The position numbers and the translations under genes are program-made. A DNA stretch of 64,000 bases from Anaeromyces robustus (taxonomy: Eukaryota; Neocallimastigomycota; Neocallimastigomycetes; Neocallimastigales; Neocallimastigaceae). A model generated the notes under the pieces. The model was given only the letters and a program-made list of their open reading frames with translations, did not search any database and was not told the origin of the DNA. Position 1 is the first letter of the stretch. Each line of letters opens with the position of its first letter. This document shows, one piece after another, positions 13,743 through 26,560 of the stretch. The stretch is from assembly GCA_002104895.1 (NCBI GenBank), contig MCFG01000013.1:181001-245000 (forward strand). The letters are read 5' to 3'.

Positions 13743-14500
13743 TATAAAAATCTTTTGGTTGATGAATGCGTAAATCTATTAGCTGATTCAATACCTAAAA
13801 TATTTTTTAATTGACTTGTTTTTCCAATAGATCCTTTAGACCCCACACCTAATACATCTCTTTCACGGTCAAATGGTAATTTACTAATATCCCTTTCTTC
13901 ATATTTTTTATTTTTGAAGTACTCTTTTGCATGTTGTTCATATAAAGATTCACCTCGATACTCTTTCTATATTAATTATATATTTTAAAAATTTTATAAG
14001 AAATATATATATATATATAAAGGATTATTTATTCATTTATTTATAAGTAATATATATATAAAAAAAAAGTTTATTTATTCATTTATTTATAATTATAATA
14101 TTCTAATTTAACCTACATTATACTGATCAACCATCTTTTGGGTTTCAATATCCTTTTTATTTATTTGTATATATTCAACTTTTTCATTTTTATCTTTAAT
14201 TCCCTTTTATTATTATAAAAATGTTCAATCAAAGAAAATTATTATTTATTTTTTAAAAATATTTAATATTGAATAACAATTATAATAAATTGATAAATAT
14301 ACTAACTTCCTTTTGTTTTTTTAATTTGTCTGCTGGAGTATCTGTCCAACCAGATCTGTCAATTTGTAATACACCATTTTTACGGAATTGTCTTGGCTTT
14401 AGAACATTAATACCTATATATATTAGTTATTTGTTTATTAATATTTTTTTATTTATTTAAAAAAAAAATTTTTTCAAAAAAATAAATATATACAATTTAA

Positions 14501-14539
<39 letters not shown>

Positions 14540-14572
14540 ATGAATAAATAAATAAATAAATGAATGAATGAA

Positions 14573-14611
<39 letters not shown>

Positions 14612-16006
14612 ATATATTTAATTTACTAACGGTCTAATATATTATCTTCAGGTAAAGTTGTCATCCACTATTAATGTACATAAATATATATATTTAAATT
14701 ATTATTATAATTTTGAGATTCTTTTAAAAAAATATAAATAATAAAAAATTACCTCATCTCTGACTAATTTTTTTGGTTTTTCTGACTAATATATTATAAA
14801 ATTTTTTATTTTATTTATTTTATTTTATTTTATTTTATTATGATTTATTTTACATTAATAGCAAAATTTTATTAATTTACTTACTTCTTCATCTTTTCCT
14901 TCAAGTTTACGTTTCATACGGTCAGCTCTTTCTTCAAATTCATTAATTATACGTTGAGTTTCTTCTTCTTCCTAATTTTTTTTCAAAAAAAATATTAATA
15001 AAATATAAATGTAATTTTAATCATTTAAATATAATTAATACAAAATAAATATTTTTTAGTAAAAATTTACTGTCAATTCATGACCAGGAGCTAATGGTAA
15101 CGGACCTATTATGTCATTATCATTATCATTATCATTATCATTACCATTATCATACATATTTTCTTCTAATTTTTCAATATTATTCTCTATAAGAGATTGA
15201 GGTAGTATTGGTCCTATTTTTCTTGACTTTTGTTCTGAAGTATTTATAATATTTTCATTAGATGGTAATGAGGGACCAATTATAGAAATAGTATCATTTT
15301 TATTATCATTATCAAGATTTTTTTGTAAAAATGAAGGTAACATAGGTCCAACAAAATTTTTTTCATTGCTACTTATATTATTCTCATCATTTGTTTCATT
15401 TGCTTCATTGTTTTTAGCATTTATTGTAGAAGGTAATAAAGGACCAACAAATTTTTTTTCATTATTATCAAAAATATTATTTTCATTATTTTCTACTCTA
15501 TTATTTTCAATATTAAAATTAGAAGGTAATGATGGTCCAATTAACGTATTTTCTTTGACTTCTCTTTCAATTTCTATCTTTTTCTCTTTCGAATTTTTAA
15601 TATGTTCTTTCTGTATTTTTTAAATAATTTAAAAAAAAATAAAAAAATAAATCAATTGAATATTATTAATATTATTAAGAGTTTCTATTTTATTAAAATT
15701 TTAATTTTAAAGATAAAAAATTTGTTATGGAATTACTAATAAATTTTAATGTGGTTCATTTTAAATATTGAAAAAATACTAAATATTTATTTTATTAATA
15801 ATAAAAATCTTATGTGGTTTTTGTACCTTATTTTTATGATTATGATATTTCTTTCTTTTATGAGAATGATGTGTACTTGAACTTGAAGATACTGAACTTT
15901 GGCTTGAAGATCTTTTTGAATGTGATTTATGATGCTTATGCTTAGAAAGTTCCTTTTCTTTTATCTTTGAACTATGATGATGACTATGATGAGATTTATG
16001 ACCCAT
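13743..16006 (-). CDS. GPALPP1-like protein (DUF3752, GPALPP-motif repeats)
   Basis: Conserved eukaryotic protein of unclear molecular function, usually nuclear. The first exon starts at 16006 with a His/Lys/Ser-rich basic stretch (MGHKSHHSHHHSSKIKEKE). The next exon (about 15622-15070) contains five or six variants of the GPALPP motif: IGPSLPSN twice, VGPLLPS, VGPMLPS, IGPILPQ and IGPLPLAPG. Short 3' exons then give DEWMTTLPEDN, a block with RQFRKNGVLQIDRSGW and WTDTPADK, and a last exon containing PFDRERDVLG and ending STKRFL. This order (GPALPP motifs, WMTxLP, WTDTPA, PFDRExD) is the DUF3752 layout. One exon is only 33 nt (SEKPKKLVRDE). The middle has an Asn-Asp repeat. The family match is clear although the role is not known. 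Confidence 0.85.
14500..14615. repeat. (AAAT)n microsatellite in a GPALPP1-like intron
   Basis: Tetranucleotide AAAT run with occasional AATG variants, wholly inside an intron. Confidence 0.85.
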
Positions 16007-17226
16007 TTTTTTATACTTATTAAACTTATTTATTTACCTATATATTTATATATTTATTTACTTACTTTTATATTCATTTATTTATTTATTATTTATTTAT
16101 ACGTTTAATTATTTACATTATAAAGTTATAAGAATGAAAAAAAATACATAATTTATTATAAATTAATAATATATCAATATTATTTAATATTTTTTTTTCC
16201 TCAACAATAATAATTATAGCAATAAGAATAGCAATAACTTAAACGTATTGTAATTGAGTAATGGAGTTATTTTTGTATTTTTGTATATATTACAAAATAT
16301 TTTTATATTAATAAAAAAAATAATAATTATGAAGCTATTTCAATTCATTGTAATATATAATTATTACAATTTTTTAATAAAACCATATTTTTTAAAAATT
16401 AAAAAAATATTTTATATATTATTTAATTATATATTTATTTATTTTTTATTATTCATATCAAATTACATTTATTGTATAATTATATATACTTCCACTTAAA
16501 TGATGATATTAAAAATTATAATTTAATTTTAAATAATAATATATATATTGGACATCATTTATATTAAACAAAAATGATAACTTCCAGATCTTATTAATTA
16601 ATACATTATATGAATAATCTAGAATTACAATATTAGAAACAATTTCTATAACCAAAAAAGAATTATTTCTGGTTATTTTTATCAATGATTTATTATTGTC
16701 TGTATCAATTAATTGCTACAGTAGATGTCAAAATTAGAAATTTTCAATCTTTATATAAAATTGAAAGATTTTAAGATAATAATCATATTCATTAAAATAA
16801 GATTACTAGAAATGTAATAAATGTAATCTATTTCTAATTAAATTATTGATATAAAAATTATTATTATTATTACTATTATTATTATTATTATTTTTATTTT
16901 TTTTTTTTTTTTTTCGAATTAAAGAATTAAATAAAACACCTTATTTAAATTATCATAAAAATATATATATATATATGTTTGCGTATAATTATATTTTATT
17001 ATATTTTATTATGGTTTTATACTTATTTTATGATTTAATATATAAATTATTATAAATTATATTAATAATAAATATATGATTTAAATACGATTTCCTAAAT
17101 TTTAAAAAAAAAAAATATATAAATCCTAAAATACATCATAATATATTAATAAATTTAAATAAAAATAACTTTATTGATGATTTATCTTCTTATGATATTC
17201 TTTTTTTATTAATATATATATTATAT
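16007..17226. other. AT-rich spacer with weak non-random patch
   Basis: Contains a (ATT)n run near 16860-16893. The stretch at about 16550-16830 has slightly higher complexity, including the imperfect palindrome aaccaaaaaagaattatttctggtt, but I cannot derive a gene from it. The 17-mer ataaaacaccttattta at 16931-16947 also occurs exactly at 5535-5551. Confidence 0.45.
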
Positions 17227-20200
17227 TTATGAATTTTCAATAGGAAGACATCTATTTGATTTATTAACTATTAATTTAACTTTTCCATCTTTAATTTTTA
17301 AAAAATTTGAACATTCTTTATATAAACATATATAGTCTTCCATTAAATCTTTAGGTTTTATATTATTCATTTTAATTGACATTATTTCATCTGTCTCATT
17401 ATTCCTTGTTTTAGTAATAAAGTATTTTTTAGGTTTATCAGCTTTTCCGGTAAATATATATATATATATATTCAAATAATATAATATCATTATAGATATA
17501 TATGCTATGTTATTTAATATAAAATTTGCTATAAGTTCAGCTTTTTTATTATCAAAAAAAACTATATATGTAATAATCTAGAAATATTTAATAAAAATAT
17601 TTATACATATATATTATTATTATGCATATTGATTTATTTATTTATTCATTTATTTATTTATTTATTTTTTAATATTTCTTAATATCTTATATATAATATA
17701 ATAAATTTATATATATATATATATTTACATTAATTAACTGGCCAAAAATAATCCATATAATTAAGATAATTGATATATAATGAATACATCTAAAAATATA
17801 GATATTATTCCATACTTTTTTTACACCTATAATTAATATTATCATAAATATTATTGAAACCATAGTAATAAATAAATCAATTTTTGCAATTGAAAATTTA
17901 TAATACCATTCCATATTATTATCTTTAACCAATTCCGAATATGAATATTTATATGATATTATAAGTGAAATAATGCTTAATAAAATAATTACTAAATATG
18001 ATACTATTAATTCTATATTAAGAGAACATAATTTTGTTAACATTTTATTAAAACTTTCAACAGTATATATTTTTTCAGATTGTACAGTCATACTATTCTT
18101 TTCATAATGAGATGAGCTATTTTGAATTTCATATAGATCAATATCTTCATTACTACTATCAGGTGAGTCATTACTTTCCTCCATATAGTAAGATTTTAAA
18201 AGATCTTTTCTTATCTTTTGAGAAGGATCTATTTCTGGTTTACTAAATGAACTTGAAATATATTTTATCTTATCACTACAAGTTAATACATCTGATATAC
18301 CTAATTCATACCCATAAAAGATAAAAATACAAAAAATAAATAAAATTAGAACAGTTCCTGCTTCTCTAAAAATTATATAGAATGAATATTTTAATAAAGT
18401 ATCAGTTGAGATAAAAAAGAAGCTTGTGTAAATTAATATTAAACCTATTGAAATAAATATGTTTTTTATTAATCCAGTATCACTAATAATTCTTTTATTT
18501 TTATTAATATAAATAAATAGGATATTAATTATATTTATTGCTATTAATGCAGATGAAGAAATTATTGCTATTTTTGATAATTTGCTATTTTTATAATTTT
18601 TAATAATCATAATTTATTTATATAATTATTAATATTTAAATGAATATATATAAATATATGAATATTAATATAAATTTATTTCTAATAAATAAATATACTT
18701 TTGGTATATAATAATTTTTATATATAAATATATAAATATATATAGTACGAAATTAGAATATAATGAATAAACTATTAATTACCCAAAATTTAAAAATATT
18801 ACTTGGTCACAGTTAATACCAGTATATCCATTAATACATTTACATGTATTGATAAATGGACTATTTTTATTTTTTATATTTGCTGATATACATGTAGCTC
18901 TACTACCAACGGGACAACTATCATGACAAATTGGTGTTTCACATGATAATATTCCATTTCTTGAATAAATTTCAATTTCATTATCTTTACATTTTGTAAT
19001 TTCTACATTAAAATTATCTGCTATAATTGTTATATTATAATTAGTTTCAATTTCAAATTTTAAAGAATACTTCCCAGGAATAGCAACTATTTTTACATTA
19101 TTTAAAGTACATTTACCAAACATAAAATTACATACATTTCCATTAATGTGATAGTATAAATTTTTATCATTAAAAAGTGTTAATTTAATTAAAATAGTAT
19201 TATAATAATTTGTTTTATCTTCAATAATATTTTTTTGGTCATCATATAAATTAAATAGAAATGATAAATAACCTCCAGAACTTATTATTAATTCATCATT
19301 TTTATATTCACTTTCTAAAATAGCATATATTGGATTTGTTGAAATGTTATTTCCATAAGATTGTGCAATATTTGAATCATACTGAATTTCTTTATTTAAT
19401 ATTAAATTACTTTCAATCTTATTTGGGGTATATAATGCACCACCAGCGATAAATGCGCTATTATTTTTAAAAGTTATATTAGATACTTCTGATAAATATA
19501 ATTTATTATATTCTGAATAAATTGCCCCTCCAAAATTTTCAGCTTGATTACTATAAAAATTTACGTTTTTAATAATTAAACTTGCATTATATAGATCAGA
19601 TGAATCTAATATATCTTTATTTGATAAATACAGAGCACCTCCATTTAATCCATAATTGTTTTTAAATATAGAATCTTTTATTTCTAAATTAAGATTTTTT
19701 ATATTATCTAAACATCTATATATGTATATATTCATATTTAAGAATTTAATTTTTTTTTTAATTAATATATATATATAGTTATATTATCTAATATATTTTA
19801 AAAATATTTATATATTTATTTAATTAATAATTTACAGTGCACCACCAAAGCCTCCATTATTATTATCATTAAAAGTTGAATTATGTATTTTAAGATTTAT
19901 GTTGTTTTTCATATAAATATTACCACATTTATGTATATGAGTATTTCTATTATTGATTAAATATGAATTTTTAATATTTATTGTTGACTAAACATATATA
20001 TATATATTTATATATAAAACTATTATTATTAAAAATTTATAATAATATTTATTTATTTTTAAAAATATCATAATTAATTATATATTACATTATTAGAAAC
20101 ATTTTCTATTAATGGACCATATGTTTTAGCATTTGTAATATTTAAATTTTCTAAATAAAAAACTGAATTTTCACCTACTATCTTAATTAACGGATTATTA

Positions 20201-21348
20201 GTACGGGAATTAACAACTGTCATATTTTTAATATTTAAGCCAGAATAATTTGATCCAGAATCATAGTAAAACAAAGTTGAATCTAACATATCACCATTGC
20301 CATTAAGATTTTTAACATATATATTTCTAAATTTATAATTTTTTCTATTAAAATGGAAAATTGGTTTTGAAACAGTAGTTATATTCATTAGCATGATATT
20401 CTTTAAAGAATAATTTGCTATATCTCCAATCAAACTATTGATTTTAAATCTTAATAATTAATAATTATTTGAAATATATTATTAGAATAATTATATGTTG
20501 AATTTTTATAAACAATAGTAATAATAATAATAATAATAATAATTGAACATAAATAAATACATATATAAACAATAAAAATAACATATATTTGAAAATATAA
20601 GCTTACTTTATATTTTCGAATATACTATTATTTATTGTTATGCCTGTTGTGACATCTTCTGATATATCAAGAAGCGGGTATGTTTTTTTAGTTTCATAAT
20701 TCTTTAGGTGTATTTTATTAATTTGTATATTAGAATTAATAAATCTGAAAATTGTATCGGTATCTATATATTAATAAATTATAATTAGCTAAAATAGCTT
20801 TATTATTTAAATATAGTGTATATATTATCATTTTTAAAAATTATTATTATTTAAATAAGTGTTAGTGGTAAAAATATATATATATAAAGATTTTAATTCA
20901 ATTACTTTCAAATATGTTATTTTCAAAAATATAATTGCTTGGATTCAATTTAGAGTTTATACTTGATATAGTAATTATATTATCACCACTTGAAAAACAA
21001 TTTTTAAAATAATTATTTGATATACTAATTTAAATAAAATAAGTTATTAATAATTATCATATTCGAAAAATCATAAATATAAATAATATTGAATTTTAAT
21101 ATATAATATATTTTAATAATTTTTATCATTACTTATATTTATTTTCTGATATTGATATTACTGAGACACCATTTTCAATTTCAATATCTTCAAAATATGA
21201 ATTTATTACTGAAACATGTGAATCTTTTTGCATACCATCAATAACACTTACATCAAATAAAACATTTCCAAGACTTCCTTTTATTTTTTTAAAATAACCT
21301 TTAGTTAGTATTGTATTATTAAATAAATATCAATAATAAAATAACATG

Positions 21349-21383
<35 letters not shown>

Positions 21384-22514
21384 TTTTTTTTCCTATTATA
21401 TGTATTACAATTATCAAAAGTTAATAATCCACTAGCAGTTGATCCAATTGATCCACAATTAAAAAATGTACTATTTACTACATACATTCTACTACATAAA
21501 CTTTCATCGGAATTAGTAATATCTAGTGCACTTCTTGAAAATAAAAGAATTCCATTTTTATTATTTCTAGTATTTAAATATGTATATATATATATGCAAA
21601 AAAATTAATTATTGATTAAAAAAGTATATATTATATATATAATTATCATATTTATTTTGAAAATATACTCAAAATAACAGTTTTGAAATATAATATTTGG
21701 ATCAGTTTTGGTATACGTTGAGCAAGTAAATGCATTTACAATAAGATCACCAACGTTATAGAATTTACAATTGTTAAACATAATTTCATAATTATCACCA
21801 TTTGGTGTAATATAAAGCATATAAGTAATTGATAAAGCATTTAAGAAATTTTTAAATGTAATATTTTCAAACTTAATATATATTTTTTCTGAAGCATTAG
21901 TTTTAAAGCTAAAATTAATAAACCATGACATCGGCTTTAATTTAGATAAGTCAAGTGTTGCACCTTTTTCACTATAAAATGTAATATTATTATATACAAA
22001 TACTGAAGGATTTTCCAATATCTGTTCTCCTGAATAATTTTTATCAACAAAGTTTATAAATAATTCAGACTTTAATAAAGTTTTATTATAAAGAATTTCT
22101 GTGAATTGAGAATAGTTTTTTTTTGTAATATCAATATTTATTACACCATTTTGTCTTTTTTTAAGACTATCATTTGAATAGCTATGATCAACATATTCAT
22201 CTTTATAAGAATTAAAAAAACGAGTTTCATTTATTCTTTTTCTAAAAAAGTCATATTTATTCAATATATCATTATTTCTCCAATCATCTTTTTTTTTTTT
22301 TTTTATACTTCCATATACTTTTTGAAGTATAATTTATTTCTAATTTAATATGTACAATATAACAGAATTAATATTTTATTCATATTTTATTTAATTGATA
22401 AATAGTAATAAATTATATAAGAAGAAAAAAAAAAATAAAATTACCAAAAGAATATACAGTAAATATAAAAAAATATAAATATGTAATTATTATTATAAAT
22501 TTACTGTAAATCAT
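17227..22514 (-). CDS. Surface receptor-like protein: Pmp/beta-helix repeats, EGF-like, 7 TM
   Basis: Exon 1 (22514-22445) encodes a signal peptide (MIYSKFIIIITYLYFFIFTV). A 157-bp intron then joins G+AT to give DDWRNND. Further checked exons are 22287-21669 and 21566-21409, followed by several more to 18783. The ectodomain is Asn/Ser-rich with repeating I-x-F-x-N units and Pmp-like GGA[LI] motifs (GGFGGAL, LNGGALYLSN, FGGAIYSEYN, AGGALYTPN), as in right-handed beta-helices. An EGF-like Cys cluster (CKCINGYTGINC) precedes the membrane part. Splicing GG (18783) to C (18584) leads into seven hydrophobic spans: IISSSALIAINIINILFIYI, NIFISIGLILIYTSFFFI, TVLILFIFCIFIFYGYEL, IVSYLVIILLSIISLII, LFITMVSIIFMIILIIGV, SIILIIWIIFGQLIN, and NFILNNIAYISIMILYYLN in the last exon (17579-17227). 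A long Ser/Asp-rich loop lies between spans 3 and 4. I infer a class C-like 7-TM receptor; ligand and signalling are unknown. Confidence 0.75.
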
Positions 22515-22624
22515 TTTATTATATATATAATTTAGAATTTGTCATTATAAAACAAAAAAAAAAAAAAAGATTATAATTCTTTATATCTGTAAGAATATAA
22601 CAAAATAAATGAGATAAAAAACTT

Positions 22625-23930
22625 AAATATCTTTATTTTAAAATAGGATTAAATTAATGTACTTAAATTCATTGTACAAAATAATATCCAGCCACGAGAT
22701 ATATAAATATGATAATATTTTTCCAAATTTTTTTAAATTGTATTTAATAATAAATAGATTTTTTTTTTTCAGTAATTAGTTTTATCATTAATAAAAGATT
22801 AAGAGTCTAAAAGCTAACTTTTATAAACAAATGAATGCGGATTTAGTTTATTCATAGTAATTACATTACTATGGATAAACGCTTCAATAAATCCAATTAT
22901 GAAGACTGGTACTCTGTTGTATGATTCTTAAAGCAAAGTTCTAAAGTATTCTGAAAAAGATATCATTACCGAAATACAAATTGAAATCAAAAAAGATGAA
23001 AATTTTGAAGAGGTTGAAAATAGAAGATCCTAAAGTTAGTTCGTTTCTTTTAATTAGTATCACAAAAGAGTTAAAAGCGAAAATTTTGATAAAAGGCTTA
23101 TGGACGTTATATAAAACACTATATGGACTAAAACAATCTGGACATCAATGGAACAAAACAATTACTTCCTAATAAATAATGAATTTCAATAATTGTGTAG
23201 AAAATTCTATTATATCTAACTAGCATAATGTAAATAATATTTTTAAATATTTAAATTCCACTAAAAATTATAAATTTACATATAGTGACTCTATTAATAA
23301 AAAATCTATTTAGGGATTGTGTATTTAGGGATTGTGTCATTCTACTAAGAAGCAATCTAATATATTGAATTTCAAAAAAAAAAAAACTATTCATTGTTCC
23401 TAACTCAATTATGGATACTGAGTACTCAAAGAAAATGTTATGGATTAAAAACATTTTACATAAATTATTTAATTTCAACAAACCAATTATAATTTACAGA
23501 GACAATTTATCAAATAAAACAGACAACTGAATTTTAAATTAAAACACATTAATATAAAATTATTCTTCAATATTATTCTTCAATCAATATCAAGATCAAA
23601 AAATATAAGAATTATTCTAAAACATATTAGTAATGAAAACAGGTTAGTCAATGTATTAACTAAAAATTATAACAGTGCAAAAATTTCAGAATTCTCAAAC
23701 CTAATTTTTGATAAATCAAATAATTAAGATTTACAGAGGAACATAAAATACCATGAAATAAATTGATATAAATAAAAATATCTTTGCTATGTAAATACAT
23801 TTAAATTCACTGTAGTAAAATATCTACTATATTAAATCAAGCCACGAATTTAAAAATATAATTATATTTTTCCAAACTTATTTTAAAAGTTTACAAAAAA
23901 AATTTCCAGTAATTACTATTAAAACTTATT
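22625..23930 (+). mobile_element. Decayed Ty1/copia retrotransposon with possible LTR remnants
   Basis: A broken copia-type pol remnant lies between two degenerate direct repeats, about 22625-22780 and 23775-23915. Shared words are aatatcttt, cttaaattca or tttaaattca, agccacga, atatttttccaaa and cagtaatta, in the same order. The spacing is about 1.15 kb, far too short for an intact element, so most of gag, integrase and RT are gone. The LTR reading is inference from order and similarity by eye; ends and target-site duplications could not be defined. Confidence 0.6.
22980..23728 (+). pseudogene. Copia-type reverse transcriptase/RNase H fragments
   Basis: The short open piece to about 23170 contains TLYKTLYGLKQSGHQWNK, matching the copia RT motif LYGLKQ followed by W. 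After a gap with a frameshift, fragments match the copia RNase H end: LWIKNILHKLFNFNKP, then IIYRDNLS, then HINIKLFFN, then HISNENRLVNVLTKNY. They lie in different frames with stops, so the element cannot encode a working polyprotein. Most of gag, integrase and the RT core are absent. Confidence 0.8.
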
Positions 23931-23931
23931 A

Positions 23932-23933
<2 letters not shown>

Positions 23934-23972
<39 letters not shown>
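23934..23972. repeat. (AAT)n microsatellite
   Basis: Simple AAT run immediately after the downstream repeat of the copia remnant. Confidence 0.85.
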
Positions 23973-23974
<2 letters not shown>

Positions 23975-24295
23975 CGATTTATTGTAAATAAAAATATCAA
24001 AATGTAAATAATAATAAAATATTATTTTATAAATAATAATTGATAATGGTATTAATTATTACTATTATTTAAAAAACTATTTCAATCAAAATAAGTTGCA
24101 AAATATTCTTAAAGTTTTATAAAAATGATTAATAATGGTTAATTTCATGAAATGTATGCTATTAAAACCATAATTAAGGTTTTTAAAAAAACTAAAATTT
24201 TAAAATTTATTATAAACCTAGGATAAACTTTTCTTGTTTTTATTTTATATTATTTATATTATTACAATTATTATTATATTATTATCATTATTGTT

Positions 24296-24297
24296 AG

Positions 24298-24371
<74 letters not shown>

Positions 24372-24385
24372 TATCGTTTATTAGT

Positions 24386-24449
<64 letters not shown>
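24296..24449. repeat. (ATT)n followed by (TTTA)n
   Basis: ATT triplets to about 24372, then TTTA tetranucleotides. The open frame across it (poly-Ile, then LFIY repeats) is an artefact. Confidence 0.9.
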
Positions 24450-24674
24450 TGTTCATTAATTTATTAAGGAAGTTTAAACTATTTTATTATAATTTATTAA
24501 CGAATATTAAACTACCTTATTATATAATTTAACATTAATCTATTTTTATCTGTTTTACTGATTTTTATTATTTGCTTTTCTTTATTTATCTTTAATTAAT
24601 ACTTGGTATAAAAAGTTTATATTTACACAAAACTTTTATCTATATTTTATGTTTAATCATTTATTATTTATACT

Positions 24675-25095
24675 TTATTTATCTTTATCTTCTTTATTTT
24701 CTTCAACAATTTTATTTTTTTCGGTATTTTTATTTTTCTCACCTTCTGCACCCTCTTCATCATCATTGGCACAACCACATTTCCATCTAAATTAAAAATT
24801 TAAACAATACATTAGCTTAAATATTATAATAATAATAATATTTAATAAAATTTAAATTTTTTAAATATTATTATTACCTATCACCAACCAAATTGCAATT
24901 AAATTGTTCTTTACCTAAAGCTTCATTAATTATATTATGTACTTTACAAGCCCACTGTATATTAATAATTATTAAAAAATATATTATTAAATTAAAAAGG
25001 TAAAAAAAAAAATAAAAAAAAATGAAAATAATTGAAATACAAACTTGAGATGCTGCATCTCTTGATTCTACCTTTATATATATATATAATTATAT

Positions 25096-25126
<31 letters not shown>

Positions 25127-25809
25127 CAATAAGAAAAGAATTATATCTTACAATTCTCAAAATTTATATTTAATTTATATTTAAATATATATTTACATCT
25201 GGTGGATTAGCTTCAAGAATTTTTGAAAATTCAACTGCACTTTAAGTATTATATATGATATATTTAGATATATGTAATATATAGTAATGATTTTTTTTTT
25301 AAAAAAAAAGATTTACCATTCCCCTGATGGATATAAACGAGTTAGCAAATAAACCCAATTTTTTAAAGCTTGCTATAATTTTATAATTAAATGTATTATA
25401 TTATTAATATTAGTAGTAGTATTATTAATATTTATTATTTAGTAATAATACTTTTTCTTCATTAGTAGGCTTATTAGGATATCTTGCTGTAACTGTATGT
25501 AGTAAACGCCATGTACTTCTTCCTAATTCTTCTCTATTAAAATAATATATTTTTTACTTAAATATAAAATCATTCTTTGGAAAAATAATATATAATTATA
25601 GCATACTTCTCTGTTGTATTAAACATATCTGGCATTATAATACCACCATTAAGTTTTGCATTAATTCCAGTATCTAAATTAAATTTTTCACCAGTTTCTT
25701 TTACATTTGCATTTATTGATGTATTTTTTGATTTAGGATAAACATAGAATATAGTACCAACAGTGATTATACAAGCCACTACTAATAAAATTCTCGTTTT
25801 TATTCTCAT
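24675..25809 (-). CDS. ERV/ALR sulfhydryl oxidase, membrane-anchored (ERV2-like), atypical SxxC
   Basis: FAD-dependent thiol oxidase family, which makes disulfides using oxygen. Exon 1 (25809-25607) encodes a short N-terminus and one hydrophobic anchor (ILLVVACIITVGTIFYVY), suggesting an ER or secretory site as for yeast ERV2. Later exons give ELGRSTWRLLHTVTARYP, ALKNWVYLLTRLYPSGEC, AVEFSKILEANPPD, VESRDAASQ, WACKVHNIINEALGKEQFNC and RWKCGCAND, then an acidic/Lys-rich tail. All joins are phase-consistent. The FAD-binding WxLLH, CxxH-type (CKVH) and downstream Cys are present, and a C-terminal CGC resembles the ERV2 shuttle disulfide. The proximal redox motif, normally YPCGEC, reads YPSGEC: codon TCA, complement of 25324-25326. 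Either activity is altered, the base is wrong, or another cysteine substitutes. Confidence 0.87.
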
Positions 25810-26560
25810 ATTATATTATTATTCTTTATAAATTTTCCATGTATAAAATAATTATTTATAAAATATAAAAACAATTATTTATAAAACATAAAGATTAAAT
25901 TATTAATATCTCTTTACTTTTATTATTTATTATTATACTTAATTTAATAAAAAAAAAAAAAAAAAAAAAAAGAAATTCAAATTTAAATAAATAAAAATAT
26001 TGATAATAATAAATTATATATTTTAACAATTAAATTATTTATAAAAAATGAATTTAAAAATCCATTACTATTCATTTAATAATATTAATTTTTTATTAAT
26101 TTTAATATTATTTAAATATTACTTCAAATTAAAGAAAGTTTAAATTCAATTTAAATTCTTACTAATATCAAATATTTTTTTTATTACCTTTTAATTATTT
26201 TATTATAAAAATTTTTGTTGTTAATATGTTTATTATAAAAATTTTGTTTTTTAAAAAAAAAGATTTATATATATATTTATAATTAATAATATTGTTTTAT
26301 TATATTAAATTTTATAATAATAAAGTTATTAATTATTATGAAATTAATAAATCTAAAAAAACATATATTTCCACGTGATTACCAAAAATAAACTGAAAAT
26401 ATAATAAATATAAAAAATTAAAACAATAAAAATTATTATTTCTTAATTAAGTCAATTAAAAAATACAATATTTACATATAGAATAATTCATAATATTATA
26501 TAAATTATAAAATCAATTAACAAAAATTATTTATATATAGTACATTTTTTTTTAATATAT
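25810..26560. other. AT-rich spacer
   Basis: Upstream of the sulfhydryl oxidase. No exon seen on either strand. Confidence 0.5.

Noticed and set aside
16254-16499. Hydrophobic 81-aa forward frame
   Set aside because: Composition is what random 85% A+T DNA gives (Ile, Phe, Tyr, Asn); no neighbouring exon and no start context.
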